Shown: positions 48,351 to 57,242, counted from the first letter of the stretch. The stretch: 64,000 bases of DNA from Porphyromonadaceae bacterium UBA7332 (GCA_002471225.1 DKPO01000036.1:1-64000); one strand, 5' to 3'. Made by a program: numbers and translations. Notes: generated by a model not told the origin, from the letters alone.

Positions 48351-49709
48351 TTATTTCTTTGCAAATTCATTATAAAACTCACAAACGGTCTCAATACCTT
48401 TCGTAAACAGATCTAATGAGAAGTTTTCATTTGGTGAATGAATAGCATCTGATTCTAAACCAAATCCCATCAAAACACTCTTCATCCCTAAAACACGTTC
48501 AAAAGCTGCAATAATAGGAATACTTCCTCCACTTCTAACTGCAAGTGGTCGTACACCAAACACTTTTTGATAAGCTGCTTCAGCTGCTTTATATGCAGGA
48601 AGAGTTATCGGGCAAACATAGCTTTCGCCGCCATGCATAGATGTTACATTTACCTTAACATAATCCGGTGCGACTTCTTCGAAGTACTTCTTAACCAGCT
48701 CTCCTATTTTCTCATGATCTTGTCCCGGAACTAAACGGCTCGAGATTTTAGCATGAGCTTCAGACGGAAGTACCGTTTTTGATCCTTCACCCTGATATCC
48801 GCCCCATATACCGCACACATCGAATGTCGGACGAATCCAGGTACGCTCCAAAGTAGAGTATCCTTTTTCTCCGAACAGAGCATTCACATCCAGAGCTTTC
48901 ATATACGCTTCATCCGTATGAGGAACTTGCGCAATCATATCTCTTTCATCCTGTGATACAGGAAGTATATCATCATAGAAATGAGGAATTGTAATATGTC
49001 CGTCTGCATCAGTTACATCCGCGATCATTTTGCACAGTACATTGATAGGATTAGCAACTGCTCCGCCAAATATGCCTGAATGCAAATCTTTATTCGGTCC
49101 GACTACATCGATTTGCCAGTATGCCAGACCTCTTAATCCGGTAGTTATACTAGGCTGATCTTTACTAACCATTCCTGTATCTGAGACAAGAATTACGTCA
49201 GCTTTAAGCATTTCTTTATGAGCTGCGCAGAACTCTTCAAGACTTGGAGAGCCAATTTCTTCTTCTCCTTCAAAAAGGAACTTAACATTCACCTTAAGAA
49301 GATCATTTTTAACCATTGTCTCAAAAGCCTTAGCCTGAATATACGACTGGCCTTTATCATCGTTTGCTCCACGAGCCCAGATATGGCCATCGCGAATTTC
49401 AGCTTCAAACGGGCTGCTTTTCCATAATTCTAACGGTTCTGCTGGCATTACATCATAATGTGCATATACAAGAACTGTCGGATATTCCGGATTGATAATT
49501 TTTTCACCAAACACGACCGGATTACCTTTCGTTTGCATCACTTCAGCTTTGTCTGCACCTGATTTCAACAATAACTCTTTCCAGTGTTCTGCACAAGCTA
49601 CCATATCAGACTTATGCTCGGGCTTTGCACTAATTGAAGGAATTCGAATCAGACTGAATAATTCGTCAAGAAATCGATCTTGATTATTTTGGATATATTG
49701 CTTAATCAT
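48351..49709 (-). CDS. M20 family dipeptidase
   Basis: The 452-residue protein is a di-zinc M20 peptidase of the PepV/carnosinase type. The first metal ligand is His84 in VYAHYDVMP, with catalytic Asp86. The bridging Asp117 lies in ARGANDDKGQ, and the general base and a metal ligand are in LFEGEEEIGSPS at about 149-151. A dimerisation lid domain occupies residues 190-330. It cleaves small peptides in the cytoplasm, supporting peptide use. There is no signal peptide. It lies behind aroC on the minus strand, across a spacer with a 15-bp inverted repeat. Substrate range is unknown. Confidence 0.9.
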   Translation of the reverse strand: MIKQYIQNNQDRFLDELFSLIRIPSISAKPEHKSDMVACAEHWKELLLKSGADKAEVMQTKGNPVVFGEKIINPEYPTVLVYAHYDVMPAEPLELWKSSPFEAEIRDGHIWARGANDDKGQSYIQAKAFETMVKNDLLKVNVKFLFEGEEEIGSPSLEEFCAAHKEMLKADVILVSDTGMVSKDQPSITTGLRGLAYWQIDVVGPNKDLHSGIFGGAVANPINVLCKMIADVTDADGHITIPHFYDDILPVSQDERDMIAQVPHTDEAYMKALDVNALFGEKGYSTLERTWIRPTFDVCGIWGGYQGEGSKTVLPSEAHAKISSRLVPGQDHEKIGELVKKYFEEVAPDYVKVNVTSMHGGESYVCPITLPAYKAAEAAYQKVFGVRPLAVRSGGSIPIIAAFERVLGMKSVLMGFGLESDAIHSPNENFSLDLFTKGIETVCEFYNEFAKK

Positions 49710-49718
49710 AAAATTAAA

Positions 49719-49780
49719 AAGTTAGAATGTTTAAGTTTGAAATAATTTGTACACTATCGCAAACATAAACATTCTAACTT
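49719..49780. repeat. 15-bp inverted repeat between aroC and the dipeptidase gene
   Basis: Exact arms at 49719-49733 and 49766-49780 enclose 32 bases. It could be a terminator with a large loop for aroC or an operator pair flanking the dipeptidase promoter. Confidence 0.5.
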
Positions 49781-49787
49781 AAATATC

Positions 49788-50864
49788 CTATAGTTGTGTT
49801 GTTTTTCCTAATAAATAATAATCAAGGATAACCATAGCAGCCATAGCTTCCACAATCGGTACTGCACGAGGCAAAACGCATGGATCATGGCGCCCTTTTG
49901 CTTTAAGAATCTGTTCCTCACCGGTTTTATCAACCGTTTCTATATCCATAAGAACAGTCGCTACCGGTTTGAAGGCTACCCGGAAATAAATATCCTCGCC
50001 GTTTGAAATACCACCTTGAATACCACCGGAATTATTAGTTTTAGTCCGTATTTGCCCGTTGTCGTTATAGAAACGATCATTGAGCTGCGAGCCTCTTAAG
50101 TCAAGATCCGAGAATCCCATACCGTATTCAAAGCCTTTAACGGCATTAATACTTAGCATTGCACTCCCCAAAGCTGCATGTAGTTTGCCAAATACAGGCT
50201 CACCTAATCCGACTGGTGTATTCTTAATTACGCAGGTCACTACACCACCGATTGTGTCACCTGCTGCTTTCACCTCCCTGATTAAAGCAGCCATTTCTTC
50301 AGCCTTTTCAGGATCAGGACATCGGACACTGTTGGTTTCAGTCAATGATAGATTATATCTGCTATAATCATTTGATAAAGCTATATTTCCAACCTGAGAA
50401 GTATATCCCTGGATATCTACACGTAACTGACGTAAAGCTAATTTAGCAAGCGCACCAGCAACACAACGTGCTATAGTTTCACGAGCAGACGATCTTCCAC
50501 CCCCGCGATGATCCCGGTTCCCATATTTTTGCGAATAAACATAATCCGCATGCGATGGTCTGTATATATCTTTCAGATTGTTATAATCCGAAGAGTGTTG
50601 ATTCTCATTGCGGATAATGAATCCTATAGGAGCTCCGGTGCTTTGCCCCTCAAATATACCCGAAAGGAATTCTACCTTATCACCCTCTTTTCGAGGTGTT
50701 GTCAAATCGCTTTGCCCCGGACGTCTGCGATCCAGTTCAAGTTGAATAAAATCTAAATCGATATTAATGCCTGCTGGCATTCCGTCAATAACTCCCCCAA
50801 TTGCAGGTCCGTGTGACTCTCCAAAAGAAGAAAGACGATATATATTGCCGAATGTGTTTTTCAT
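49788..50864 (-). CDS. aroC: Chorismate synthase
   Basis: The 358-residue FMN enzyme makes chorismate from EPSP, the last step of the shikimate pathway (EC 4.2.3.5). The three signature segments are present: [18 protein letters not shown] near residue 14, the [29 protein letters not shown] region near 105-130 (outlined), and [16 protein letters not shown] near 235. The length is usual. No other aro gene lies next to it. The catalytic residues of this region (His and Asp near the FMN) appear conserved. Confidence 0.96.
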   Translation of the reverse strand: MKNTFGNIYRLSSFGESHGPAIGGVIDGMPAGINIDLDFIQLELDRRRPGQSDLTTPRKEGDKVEFLSGIFEGQSTGAPIGFIIRNENQHSSDYNNLKDIYRPSHADYVYSQKYGNRDHRGGGRSSARETIARCVAGALAKLALRQLRVDIQGYTSQVGNIALSNDYSRYNLSLTETNSVRCPDPEKAEEMAALIREVKAAGDTIGGVVTCVIKNTPVGLGEPVFGKLHAALGSAMLSINAVKGFEYGMGFSDLDLRGSQLNDRFYNDNGQIRTKTNNSGGIQGGISNGEDIYFRVAFKPVATVLMDIETVDKTGEEQILKAKGRHDPCVLPRAVPIVEAMAAMVILDYYLLGKTTQL

Positions 50865-50906
50865 AAAATCATGTATTAAATGAACGGTGAATTTATCACC
50901 AATACA

Positions 50907-51491
50907 TTAGTTCAGATGCACGATTAGTTTCAAGTAAATTTGTAAACAAGCCCATGCATCAAGTGAAGCATATTTCTTTTGAGCATCCGTCAGAATATCA
51001 GCGGCCCAATTAGTCAAACGCTGTTTCTTCGATATCTTTTGTTTAAACAAAATTGCAAAAATCTTTTGAAGGCTGTTATCAGCAATCCCGAAGGGTTTAA
51101 CAAAGCTTTGTAGTTCAATAAAACCTTTTGGTGTGATACCGGCTAGTCTGTTAAGCTGTGCAAAGTCGTCTTTAAGGGATAAACCCACCTTTAAAACTTT
51201 TTCGTCGGCAAGTAATGCCGAAAGAGAGGCAGGCATTCCGATCATATTTAAACGGAATAAGAAGCAGGTATCTTCAGTCGAAAGCTGTAACAGCGCAACT
51301 TTATTGATTACTCCTTTCTTGAAAGCCGGTTTGGTTTCAGTGTCAAATCCCAGAATGGAAAAAGTTGACAAATATTCAATAGCTTTATTAGCATCTTCCT
51401 CCGTTTGAATAGTCACAATGCGACCTTGATACTCTACAACAGGCAGTGCTGCTATTTCGTCTTTTGTTATTTGAATTAAATTATTTTCCAC
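50907..51491 (-). CDS. 3'-5' exonuclease, RNase D-like DEDD family
   Basis: The 194-residue protein contains a DEDDy-type exonuclease domain: Asp50 and Glu52 in GFDTETKP, Asp109 in SLKDDFAQL, and the final YASLDAWACLQI with the DEDDy tyrosine-aspartate pair. There is no HRDC domain, so it is a minimal version of RNase D. Substrate RNA or DNA is undetermined. It starts 5 bases after the DUF5063-like gene and is probably co-transcribed with it. No metal-ligand loss is visible. Confidence 0.88.
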   Translation of the reverse strand: MENNLIQITKDEIAALPVVEYQGRIVTIQTEEDANKAIEYLSTFSILGFDTETKPAFKKGVINKVALLQLSTEDTCFLFRLNMIGMPASLSALLADEKVLKVGLSLKDDFAQLNRLAGITPKGFIELQSFVKPFGIADNSLQKIFAILFKQKISKKQRLTNWAADILTDAQKKYASLDAWACLQIYLKLIVHLN

Positions 51492-51496
51492 TGTGA

Positions 51497-52105
51497 TTAG
51501 AATATTTCGTCTTCAATATCAGAATTATTTGTAAGATCGTAACCAAATGAAGAGTTTTCATTTTCATCATGCTCACGGGAGTCATCTTCCTCTATATCAG
51601 CCTGCGCCAAAAGAGCGTGTATAGCCCCCATAGAGTTTACTAACTTCTGTCCCCAGAACTCATAAAAACTTCTACGACAATCAGCCAAAGCAATACGCAT
51701 AGCCTCTTCCTGACGAGTACTATAAATATATGCAAGATTCTTGATATCCTGATAAACATCAGCCAGATCTTCTGAAATATAAGCTGCTATCGGAGCATCG
51801 CTGTAATTCATATCCGGATGGAACGTTTCAAGATAGTCATCATCCTCAGCCAGTACGGATGCAATCACAGAGCGAATCATTTCATACTCTGTTTCTGTTA
51901 CAAATTCTTCTGCATATCCCTGCAATTCCTCTTCATTATCCTTTGGCAGCAGTGTTGCTTTCAAATATAATAAAGGAAGAACAATAACTGCTTTACGAAC
52001 AAATTCAGATTTGCTGTATCCACTTGCATTCTCTAACAATGAGCAATACTCTACGCCTACTGTTATAAACTCAATGCTATTCTTGTCGTATATTATTTTC
52101 TCCAT
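51497..52105 (-). CDS. DUF5063-like protein
   Basis: I start at ATG 52105 (202 residues, MEKIIYDKNSIEFITVGVEY), because the longer frame begins at a TTG at 52156 that is the -33 element. The protein is helical, acidic at both ends of its second half, and matches in style the Bacteroidales DUF5063 family (SKSEFVRKAVIVLPLLYLKATLLP). The YCSLLENASGYSKSEF part is the most conserved looking. No catalytic motif is seen. It heads a two-gene unit with the 3'-5' exonuclease, which hints at a link with nucleic acid metabolism. The family call rests on memory of the profile. Confidence 0.75.
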   Translation of the reverse strand: MEKIIYDKNSIEFITVGVEYCSLLENASGYSKSEFVRKAVIVLPLLYLKATLLPKDNEEELQGYAEEFVTETEYEMIRSVIASVLAEDDDYLETFHPDMNYSDAPIAAYISEDLADVYQDIKNLAYIYSTRQEEAMRIALADCRRSFYEFWGQKLVNSMGAIHALLAQADIEEDDSREHDENENSSFGYDLTNNSDIEDEIF

Positions 52106-52126
52106 TTCAATTTTTCTTATCTGCTG

Positions 52127-52156
52127 CAAAGATAAGGTAAATGCTGCATTTATCAA
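52127..52156 (-). promoter_or_regulatory. Predicted promoter of the DUF5063-exonuclease unit
   Basis: On the minus strand TTG (52156-52154) and TATCTTTG (52134-52127) are exactly 19 bases apart. Start of transcription near 52121 leaves a leader of about 15 bases. Confidence 0.75.
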
Positions 52157-52479
52157 GATTGTATCCTATTTATTCTCTTTATTGTACACATAAACGATGA
52201 TTCATGAACAAATTCAGTTTTCATAAGTTTATCAAACAAGAGTATAGACTGCAATCTCCTATCTGACTTAAATTGGATACTGACAACTATAACTCTTTGG
52301 CTTTTTTTTATACTTTGTGGCAAAAACACAAGTAATCCAATTCTGACGTTATGATTTAATATTGAGAAAAGAACTATCTTTCTGATAATATTTTTGATAC
52401 TGTTTTATTTGGAGACTTTGGATGAAAAGATTTAAAATCCTGCGTATTTAAGACCAATTCAGGCAATATATAAAATAAG
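52157..52479. other. Non-coding region upstream of the repeat array
   Basis: No gene, RNA or clear regulatory element was seen. It is AT-rich and lies between divergent promoters. Confidence 0.45.
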
Positions 52480-52577
52480 ATACGTATATAAATATATTCA
52501 GATACGTATATAAATATATTTTCATGCGTTTGTTTTTACCGGCAAATACGTATCTGAATTCCTAAATGAACGTATTT
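52480..52577 (+). repeat. Second 22-bp-spaced ATACGTATAT array
   Basis: Exact 10-mers start at 52480 and 52502. Degenerate copies stand in register at 52524 (ATGCGTTTGT), 52546 (ATACGTATCT) and 52568 (GAACGTATTT), all exactly 22 apart. The core is identical to the array at 25073. It ends 191 bases before the FUSC-like gene start at 52769. Confidence 0.8.
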
Positions 52578-52768
52578 TGGTTATTTTTACTCCTACTAAA
52601 GCTATAAATATAGCTTCCATGAGGAATTATATCCATACAATAATAAGATTAACCAATCAACAATCAGATAATCAGATAGATATATTAAATTAATTTCTCA
52701 GAGCTGGATAAAGAATAATCTTAGATAAATATTTATATCGCATTCTGAGCGATTAGAAATCTTACATT

Positions 52769-53383
52769 ATGCTTCTATTTTTAGACAATAGACAGCATAA
52801 TGACACTTGTATTTCTTTAATTAATACTATTATGAAAAATATTAAGCCAATAATAGAAGCTTTATGTATTCGTGCGATTAAACGTATAAAGTTAGGTTTT
52901 ATTACAGCGAAGACATTAGCCGTATTTGCGTCTTTTATAGCCGGTGGTGCTTTATCTGCTTTATTTCATAATCCGTCAGCCTACTTGGGTGCTATGTTGT
53001 CAGCCATTTCCACGATTGTCGTTCTTCAGCAAGAAGATTTATCAAAAAGCATAAATCAGGGATGGCTAAGAGTTCTGGGTTCCTTCATCGGTGCACTGAT
53101 AGCATTTATTTATTTATCGTTTTTTCCTTTTACATTGATAGGAATGACGATAACTATTTTTTTTCTTGGAATCATTTGTATGATATTATCGGTTCCCGAT
53201 AATGGAAAGATGGCAACAGTAGTCCTTATATGGGTCCTGATTCGTTCTGTGGATTCGGATCAATCCCCTTTGCTCAATGGGTTTCTGAGATTCTCTGAGT
53301 CTGCTATAGGTGTCGGGATCGGATTAGTTACGGCATGGATATTAGCGAAGCTGAATTCGTTATTCAAAAGCGGACAATCTTAA
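52769..53383 (+). CDS. Small FUSC/ArAE-like membrane protein
   Basis: The 204-residue protein has 4 hydrophobic segments (about residues 45-65, 68-88, 100-150 as a hairpin pair, 170-195), with a polar segment NGKMATVVLIWV near 150. It resembles the N-terminal membrane half of fusaric acid/aromatic acid exporters, but is far shorter than full FUSC proteins, so it may be one module of a multi-component system. An alternative ATG at 52832 (MKNIKPIIEALC) is more typical of the phylum and may be the true start. The gene lies downstream of the ATACGTATAT array and is likely its target. Function is inferred only from fold-like features. Confidence 0.7.
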   Translation: MLLFLDNRQHNDTCISLINTIMKNIKPIIEALCIRAIKRIKLGFITAKTLAVFASFIAGGALSALFHNPSAYLGAMLSAISTIVVLQQEDLSKSINQGWLRVLGSFIGALIAFIYLSFFPFTLIGMTITIFFLGIICMILSVPDNGKMATVVLIWVLIRSVDSDQSPLLNGFLRFSESAIGVGIGLVTAWILAKLNSLFKSGQS

Positions 53384-53542
53384 TTCGTCCGAATAATTAA
53401 TCTGCGAATTTCTTCGACAGAAATTCGCAGACTACAATTTGTGCGCACTGGACTTACTCTTCAAAAAAACATAACAAAATAATGCATTTACAACACTGAT
53501 AAAGAGCTTGTGAAATATAATGTGGCATCTTCTTTTTAAATC

Positions 53543-54424
53543 TTAATCTTTAGTCTGGCATTTTCTTAGTAGCTCTTTGGGGGTACAATTAAAATGTTTC
53601 CGGCAAAATCTATTAAAATGAGATGGAGAATCAAAACCCACCTTGTACATTACATCTTTTATAGAAGCCCCCGGTAATGATGCATAATAAATGATACTTT
53701 TCGATCGTTGCTTCAAGATCCATTGATACGCCGTTATGCCAAACTCTTTTTTAAATACTTTCATGAAAATACTTCGACTTAAACAGCTTGCTTTTATGAG
53801 TGCATTCAGATCCGAATCTTTTTGATAAGTATCCATAATCAGACTTTTAAAATCAATGTTCTGTGTAATAAGTGGATAAAATAAATTCTGAATATCTTTT
53901 GAATCGTAAAAGCTTCTCAGTAAGATAAAAAACTCTTTATGCTTTATTTTATAATAATATTGGTCTCCTATACCTTCACTCAATGTTTCGTGCATGAAAC
54001 GTATAAATGAGTGTAACGGCTTCTTAATTTCTAAAGTTACAACCTGATATTCCGGACTTCTTTCCAGGAGATTTAAACTCTGAAAATAAAGCTTATCTAA
54101 AGGATTCAGTAATCTTTCAAAAGAAAATATCAACAGATTGACATTATTTTTTGCAATAGAATCAAAGTGTGAATATTTAGGCATATAAAACATGTTCCCC
54201 TGTGTAACGGACACTTGGTTATTCATGTGATTGCTTATCATTACTTCACCCTCTAAAACAAAACATACGATATGCATCGAAATTGCCTCAAATTGATTTT
54301 TACAATTCTCTTTCATCTTATAAAAACGAAAATGAGTTTCATTATTTTCTAATATTACTCTATCGGTTGTATTAAGTTTTGAGTTTGAAGTTCTTTTCCC
54401 TTCTTTCATCATGTTACTTCCCAT
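53543..54424 (-). CDS. AraC-family transcriptional regulator
   Basis: The 293-residue protein has an N-terminal cupin-like effector domain (ISNHMNNQVSVTQGNMFYMP near 80) and two C-terminal AraC helix-turn-helix motifs: LNALIKASCLSRSIFMKVFK near 205-225 and ASIKDVMYKVGFDSPSHFNRFCRKHF near 255-280 (outlined). The effector is unknown. It belongs to the many Bacteroidales regulators of accessory functions. Its upstream region shares a 16-bp element with the unknown membrane-protein gene just to its right, so the two may be co-regulated. A later Met at residue 5 or 6 is a possible start. Confidence 0.87.
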   Translation of the reverse strand: MGSNMMKEGKRTSNSKLNTTDRVILENNETHFRFYKMKENCKNQFEAISMHIVCFVLEGEVMISNHMNNQVSVTQGNMFYMPKYSHFDSIAKNNVNLLIFSFERLLNPLDKLYFQSLNLLERSPEYQVVTLEIKKPLHSFIRFMHETLSEGIGDQYYYKIKHKEFFILLRSFYDSKDIQNLFYPLITQNIDFKSLIMDTYQKDSDLNALIKASCLSRSIFMKVFKKEFGITAYQWILKQRSKSIIYYASLPGASIKDVMYKVGFDSPSHFNRFCRKHFNCTPKELLRKCQTKD

Positions 54425-54547
54425 TATTTACTTACCATATTACTCAGTTTTCAGATCAGGAATAGTTTATCGATCAAACGACTTGGTAAGTATTTTGTGA
54501 TAAAACATTTAGACAATATGCGAATTAATGTATTATATTTTTTCTAA

Positions 54548-54563
54548 AATTGACTATTCGTAT
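54548..54563. promoter_or_regulatory. 16-bp element AATTGACTATTCGTAT upstream of the AraC gene
   Basis: The identical 16 bases recur at 55411-55426 upstream of the next minus-strand gene. On the minus strand it reads ATACGAATAGTCAATT, which begins with the core ATACG. Its position about 125 bases before the AraC start suggests a regulator site. Confidence 0.6.
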
Positions 54564-54676
54564 TTTTTTATTATCACAAATTGATTTATCTAAATATATA
54601 TGCCCTGTGACATATGCGACTTAAGTGAGATTTTTATAGCTGGTTTTGATTGTTATGTATTGGAAAATAAGCTATC

Positions 54677-55312
54677 CTACTCTACTTCAATAGCTTTACT
54701 TTCAGCACAATCTTCTTTTTTGAAATATTTATTATATAATTTTCCACATCCCCATATAAAGGTACAGCTTATTAAGACTATAGAGAAGATACATATCATT
54801 CCGCCTAAGTTAAGGATCAGTTTATCTACCTGATTTTCAAGTTTAGCATTTATTACCAGATCATCCAGACTATATAAAAAACCATCAATAATAAGACATC
54901 CCATTATTGCGAGAGTATCATTGGCTATTGTTTTTTTAGAATGTCTGAAATCATAGATAAAATGCAAAAATGGTATTAGCATCAAAACGACACATAGTAT
55001 CATTATTATCAATGATTGCGCATTAAATGCATGAAAGGTTTCTGAAATTTTTATCCAATAAGAACAAATAAAGAAATTGAGTATAAATGAAATGAGATGG
55101 ATATATTTTGTCAGAACGTTAATCAAAAACAAAGTGAAACAAATAATTCCGATAATTTTAAAAGAACTGATGATTCCGGAATCACATAATAAAAACGTTA
55201 ATAAACTAAGTTGTGCTACAAAATCGACTTTTTTATACCAACGAATAATATTTTCATCTTCTCCTTTCTGAAAAGGACCTACAATGAGTTTTCTAATGAT
55301 ATTTACATCCAT
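54677..55312 (-). CDS. Unknown multi-helix membrane protein (211 aa)
   Basis: I do not recognise the family. There are about five to six transmembrane segments (LSLLTFLLCDSGIISSFKII, IGIICFTLFLINVLT, ISFILNFFICSYWI, LIIMILCVVLMLIPFLHFIY, LGGMICIFSIVLISCTFIW), preceded by a soluble N-terminus. The tail is acidic (EDCAESKAIEVE). It lies behind the AraC gene on the same strand, but with its own upstream element, so separately promoted. A small transporter or sensor accessory is possible but not supported. Confidence 0.65.
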   Translation of the reverse strand: MDVNIIRKLIVGPFQKGEDENIIRWYKKVDFVAQLSLLTFLLCDSGIISSFKIIGIICFTLFLINVLTKYIHLISFILNFFICSYWIKISETFHAFNAQSLIIMILCVVLMLIPFLHFIYDFRHSKKTIANDTLAIMGCLIIDGFLYSLDDLVINAKLENQVDKLILNLGGMICIFSIVLISCTFIWGCGKLYNKYFKKEDCAESKAIEVE

Positions 55313-55540
55313 AGTTGAGTGTATTAAAATAAAGGGTTATTATAATTAAATTTGAGTATTCTGTTAACTTTCACACGTGACCGCAAATCAAGTAAATTTA
55401 TTTCATCTATAATTGACTATTCGTATGTATTTATTCTAAAAAACGTATCGTTTTTGGATTATTTCAATTCAAAAAATTACATTAGTATATTGAATCTCTT
55501 GTAATATTTTTAAATACGTCAGTATATTCTTTATAAAAGT
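55313..55540. other. Intergenic region with 22-bp-spaced ATACG elements
   Basis: On the minus strand ATACGTTTTT (rc of 55448-55439) is followed exactly 22 bases later by ATACGAATAG (rc of 55426-55417). This is the upstream region of the unknown membrane protein. No gene or known RNA is seen. Confidence 0.55.
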
Positions 55541-55571
55541 AAAGGAGAATACCTTTAAGGTATTCTCCTTT
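55541..55571 (+). terminator. Orphan terminator without upstream gene
   Basis: A perfect 15-bp stem with one central base (55541-55555, 55557-55571) and U-rich plus-strand tail TTTAATTTTTT has no gene upstream on the plus strand between it and the divergent start at 55312. This may mark a small transcript, or a terminator left from a deleted gene. Confidence 0.55.
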
Positions 55572-55651
55572 TAATTTTTTCGATAAGCACTATCAAAAAA
55601 ATTCCATAATTGCTTTAGACAAGATTACCAAAACTCATTTTGCATTAATAG

Positions 55652-55692
55652 TTGATAGATGTAAGTGAGTTAATGTTTTGATAGATGTAAGT
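55652..55692 (+). repeat. 15-bp direct repeat upstream of glycerate kinase
   Basis: TTGATAGATGTAAGT occurs exactly at 55652-55666 and at 55678-55692, 26 bases apart, about 145-185 bases before the glycerate kinase start. A regulator binding pair is possible. Confidence 0.55.
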
Positions 55693-55835
55693 TTCTCTCA
55701 CTGATGCAAAGAAACTGCAATTAATATATAAATCATACAAACCTATGGGGACATGAGAGGTACAATTTCCAAAAATCGGATATTTCATCTTTTTTTATAT
55801 ATTGCGGTTGATTTGTAATTTAAATAATAAAGTGA

Positions 55836-56975
55836 ATGAAAATCATACTGGCTTTTGATTCTTTCAAAGGATCTGTTTCCGCAATTGAAGCTTGTTTATT
55901 TGCTAAAGCAGGAATAGCTGACGTTTGTCCTGAGGCTGAAATAATTGAAGTACCTCTTGCTGACGGTGGTGAAGGCACTGTAGAGACTCTGGTTAATGCA
56001 ACCAACGGAATTTTGATTTCTGCTCCTGTCCATGATCCTTTAGGAAGGCTTATTGAAGCTCAGTATGGTATTTTGGGTGATAGAGAAACTGCCGTTATAG
56101 AAATGTCTGCTGCAGGCGGGATTATGCTATTGGAACCTGATGAATATAATCCCATGATCACATCGACTTATGGTGTGGGAGAATTAATTCTATCCGCGTT
56201 AGATCGTGGATGTCGTAAATTTATAATCGGTTTAGGTGGCAGTGCAACCAATGACGGCGGAAGCGGAATGTTAGAGTGCCTGGGCTTTCGTTTTTACGAT
56301 CAGAATAATCAGCTATTATCCGGAAAAGGAGGTTCTTTAAAACAAATCGTACGAATAGATCAGACGCTTGCAGATAAGCGAATACATGAATGTCGCTTTG
56401 ATATAGCTTGTGATGTTACAAATCCCTTTTATGGTCGCGAAGGAGCAACGAAAGTCTTTGCCAGGCAAAAAGGTGCGACTCCACAAATACTGGATGAATT
56501 AGAAGACGGTATGATTTCTTTTGCCCGTATTATAGCTGAAACCAGAGATATTGATCTGAATTTGGTTGCAGGAAGTGGTGCAGCAGGAGGATTAGGCGGA
56601 GCAATTGTGGCATTTCTTAACGCTAAAATACATAAAGGTATTGAGCTTATTCTTGATAGAATCAATTTTGAGTCCAGGATTACAGATGCTGATTATATTA
56701 TAACGGGAGAAGGAAAAATGGATATTCAGACATTGTACGGAAAGGTTCCTTTCGGAGTATTACAAAAAGCTCATAAGGCCGGAGTTCCTGTTATTGGACT
56801 ATGCGGAACGCTGGAGGACTCTGATTCGCTTAATGAGGCTGGTTTTATGGCTGTTTTCTCAATTCTGACAGAATGTATCAGTTTGAAGGAAGCTATGAAT
56901 AAAGAATACACGGGTGAAGCGATTCAAGCTGTAATCAGGCAGATTATGCGTTTATTGTATAAAAAAAGAGGATGA
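55836..56975 (+). CDS. glxK: Glycerate kinase (GK-I/GarK type)
   Basis: The 379-residue enzyme phosphorylates D-glycerate (EC 2.7.1.31 or 2.7.1.165), joining glycerate from sugar acid or serine breakdown to glycolysis. It belongs to the class that begins MKIILAFDSFKGSVSA, with ADGGEGTVETL near 45, GLGGSATNDGGSGML near 125-140 and GAAGGLGGA near 250. Length matches the family. The stop codon lies inside the terminator stem, and it is a single-gene unit. Whether 2- or 3-phosphoglycerate is the product cannot be told from sequence. Confidence 0.93.
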   Translation: MKIILAFDSFKGSVSAIEACLFAKAGIADVCPEAEIIEVPLADGGEGTVETLVNATNGILISAPVHDPLGRLIEAQYGILGDRETAVIEMSAAGGIMLLEPDEYNPMITSTYGVGELILSALDRGCRKFIIGLGGSATNDGGSGMLECLGFRFYDQNNQLLSGKGGSLKQIVRIDQTLADKRIHECRFDIACDVTNPFYGREGATKVFARQKGATPQILDELEDGMISFARIIAETRDIDLNLVAGSGAAGGLGGAIVAFLNAKIHKGIELILDRINFESRITDADYIITGEGKMDIQTLYGKVPFGVLQKAHKAGVPVIGLCGTLEDSDSLNEAGFMAVFSILTECISLKEAMNKEYTGEAIQAVIRQIMRLLYKKRG

Positions 56976-56996
56976 AATGCTTCACCCTCTTTTTTT
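56961..56996 (+). terminator. Terminator of the glycerate kinase gene
   Basis: AAAAAAGAGG pairs with CCTCTTTTTT (56962-56971 with 56986-56995), with TGAA/TTCA inside. The stop codon at 56973-56975 is part of the hairpin. Confidence 0.85.
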
Positions 56997-57053
56997 GCTA
57001 TACCCGGATTTAGAGTCTCGGAAATTAATTAAATATACTTATTATAATACGTT

Positions 57054-57242
57054 TTATTTTTCAACTTTAATCACTGAAACCGGACAGTTCTCTGCAGCTT
57101 CATCTATTTGTTCTTCATAGGATGCAAAATCAATTCCTTCATTCACTTCACTAACTTCCCCGATTGTAAAAACTTCGGGACAAATAGATTCACACATACC
57201 GCAAGCGATACATCCTTCTTCTACTAATACATTTTTTATCAT
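57054..57242 (-). CDS. Ferredoxin, single [4Fe-4S] type
   Basis: The 62-residue protein has C-I-A-C-G-M-C (Cys11, 14, 17) followed by C21-P, and a last Cys53-P (ENCPVSVI), which fits a single [4Fe-4S] ferredoxin with ligands 11, 14, 17 and 53. The acidic middle (EVNEGIDFASYEEQIDEA) is typical. It can carry electrons from PFOR or others. Its divergent neighbour to the right is the unknown 116-residue protein leading to the nitrate reductase group. There is no electron-bifurcating partner beside it. It is a small one-gene unit. Confidence 0.88.
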   Translation of the reverse strand: MIKNVLVEEGCIACGMCESICPEVFTIGEVSEVNEGIDFASYEEQIDEAAENCPVSVIKVEK

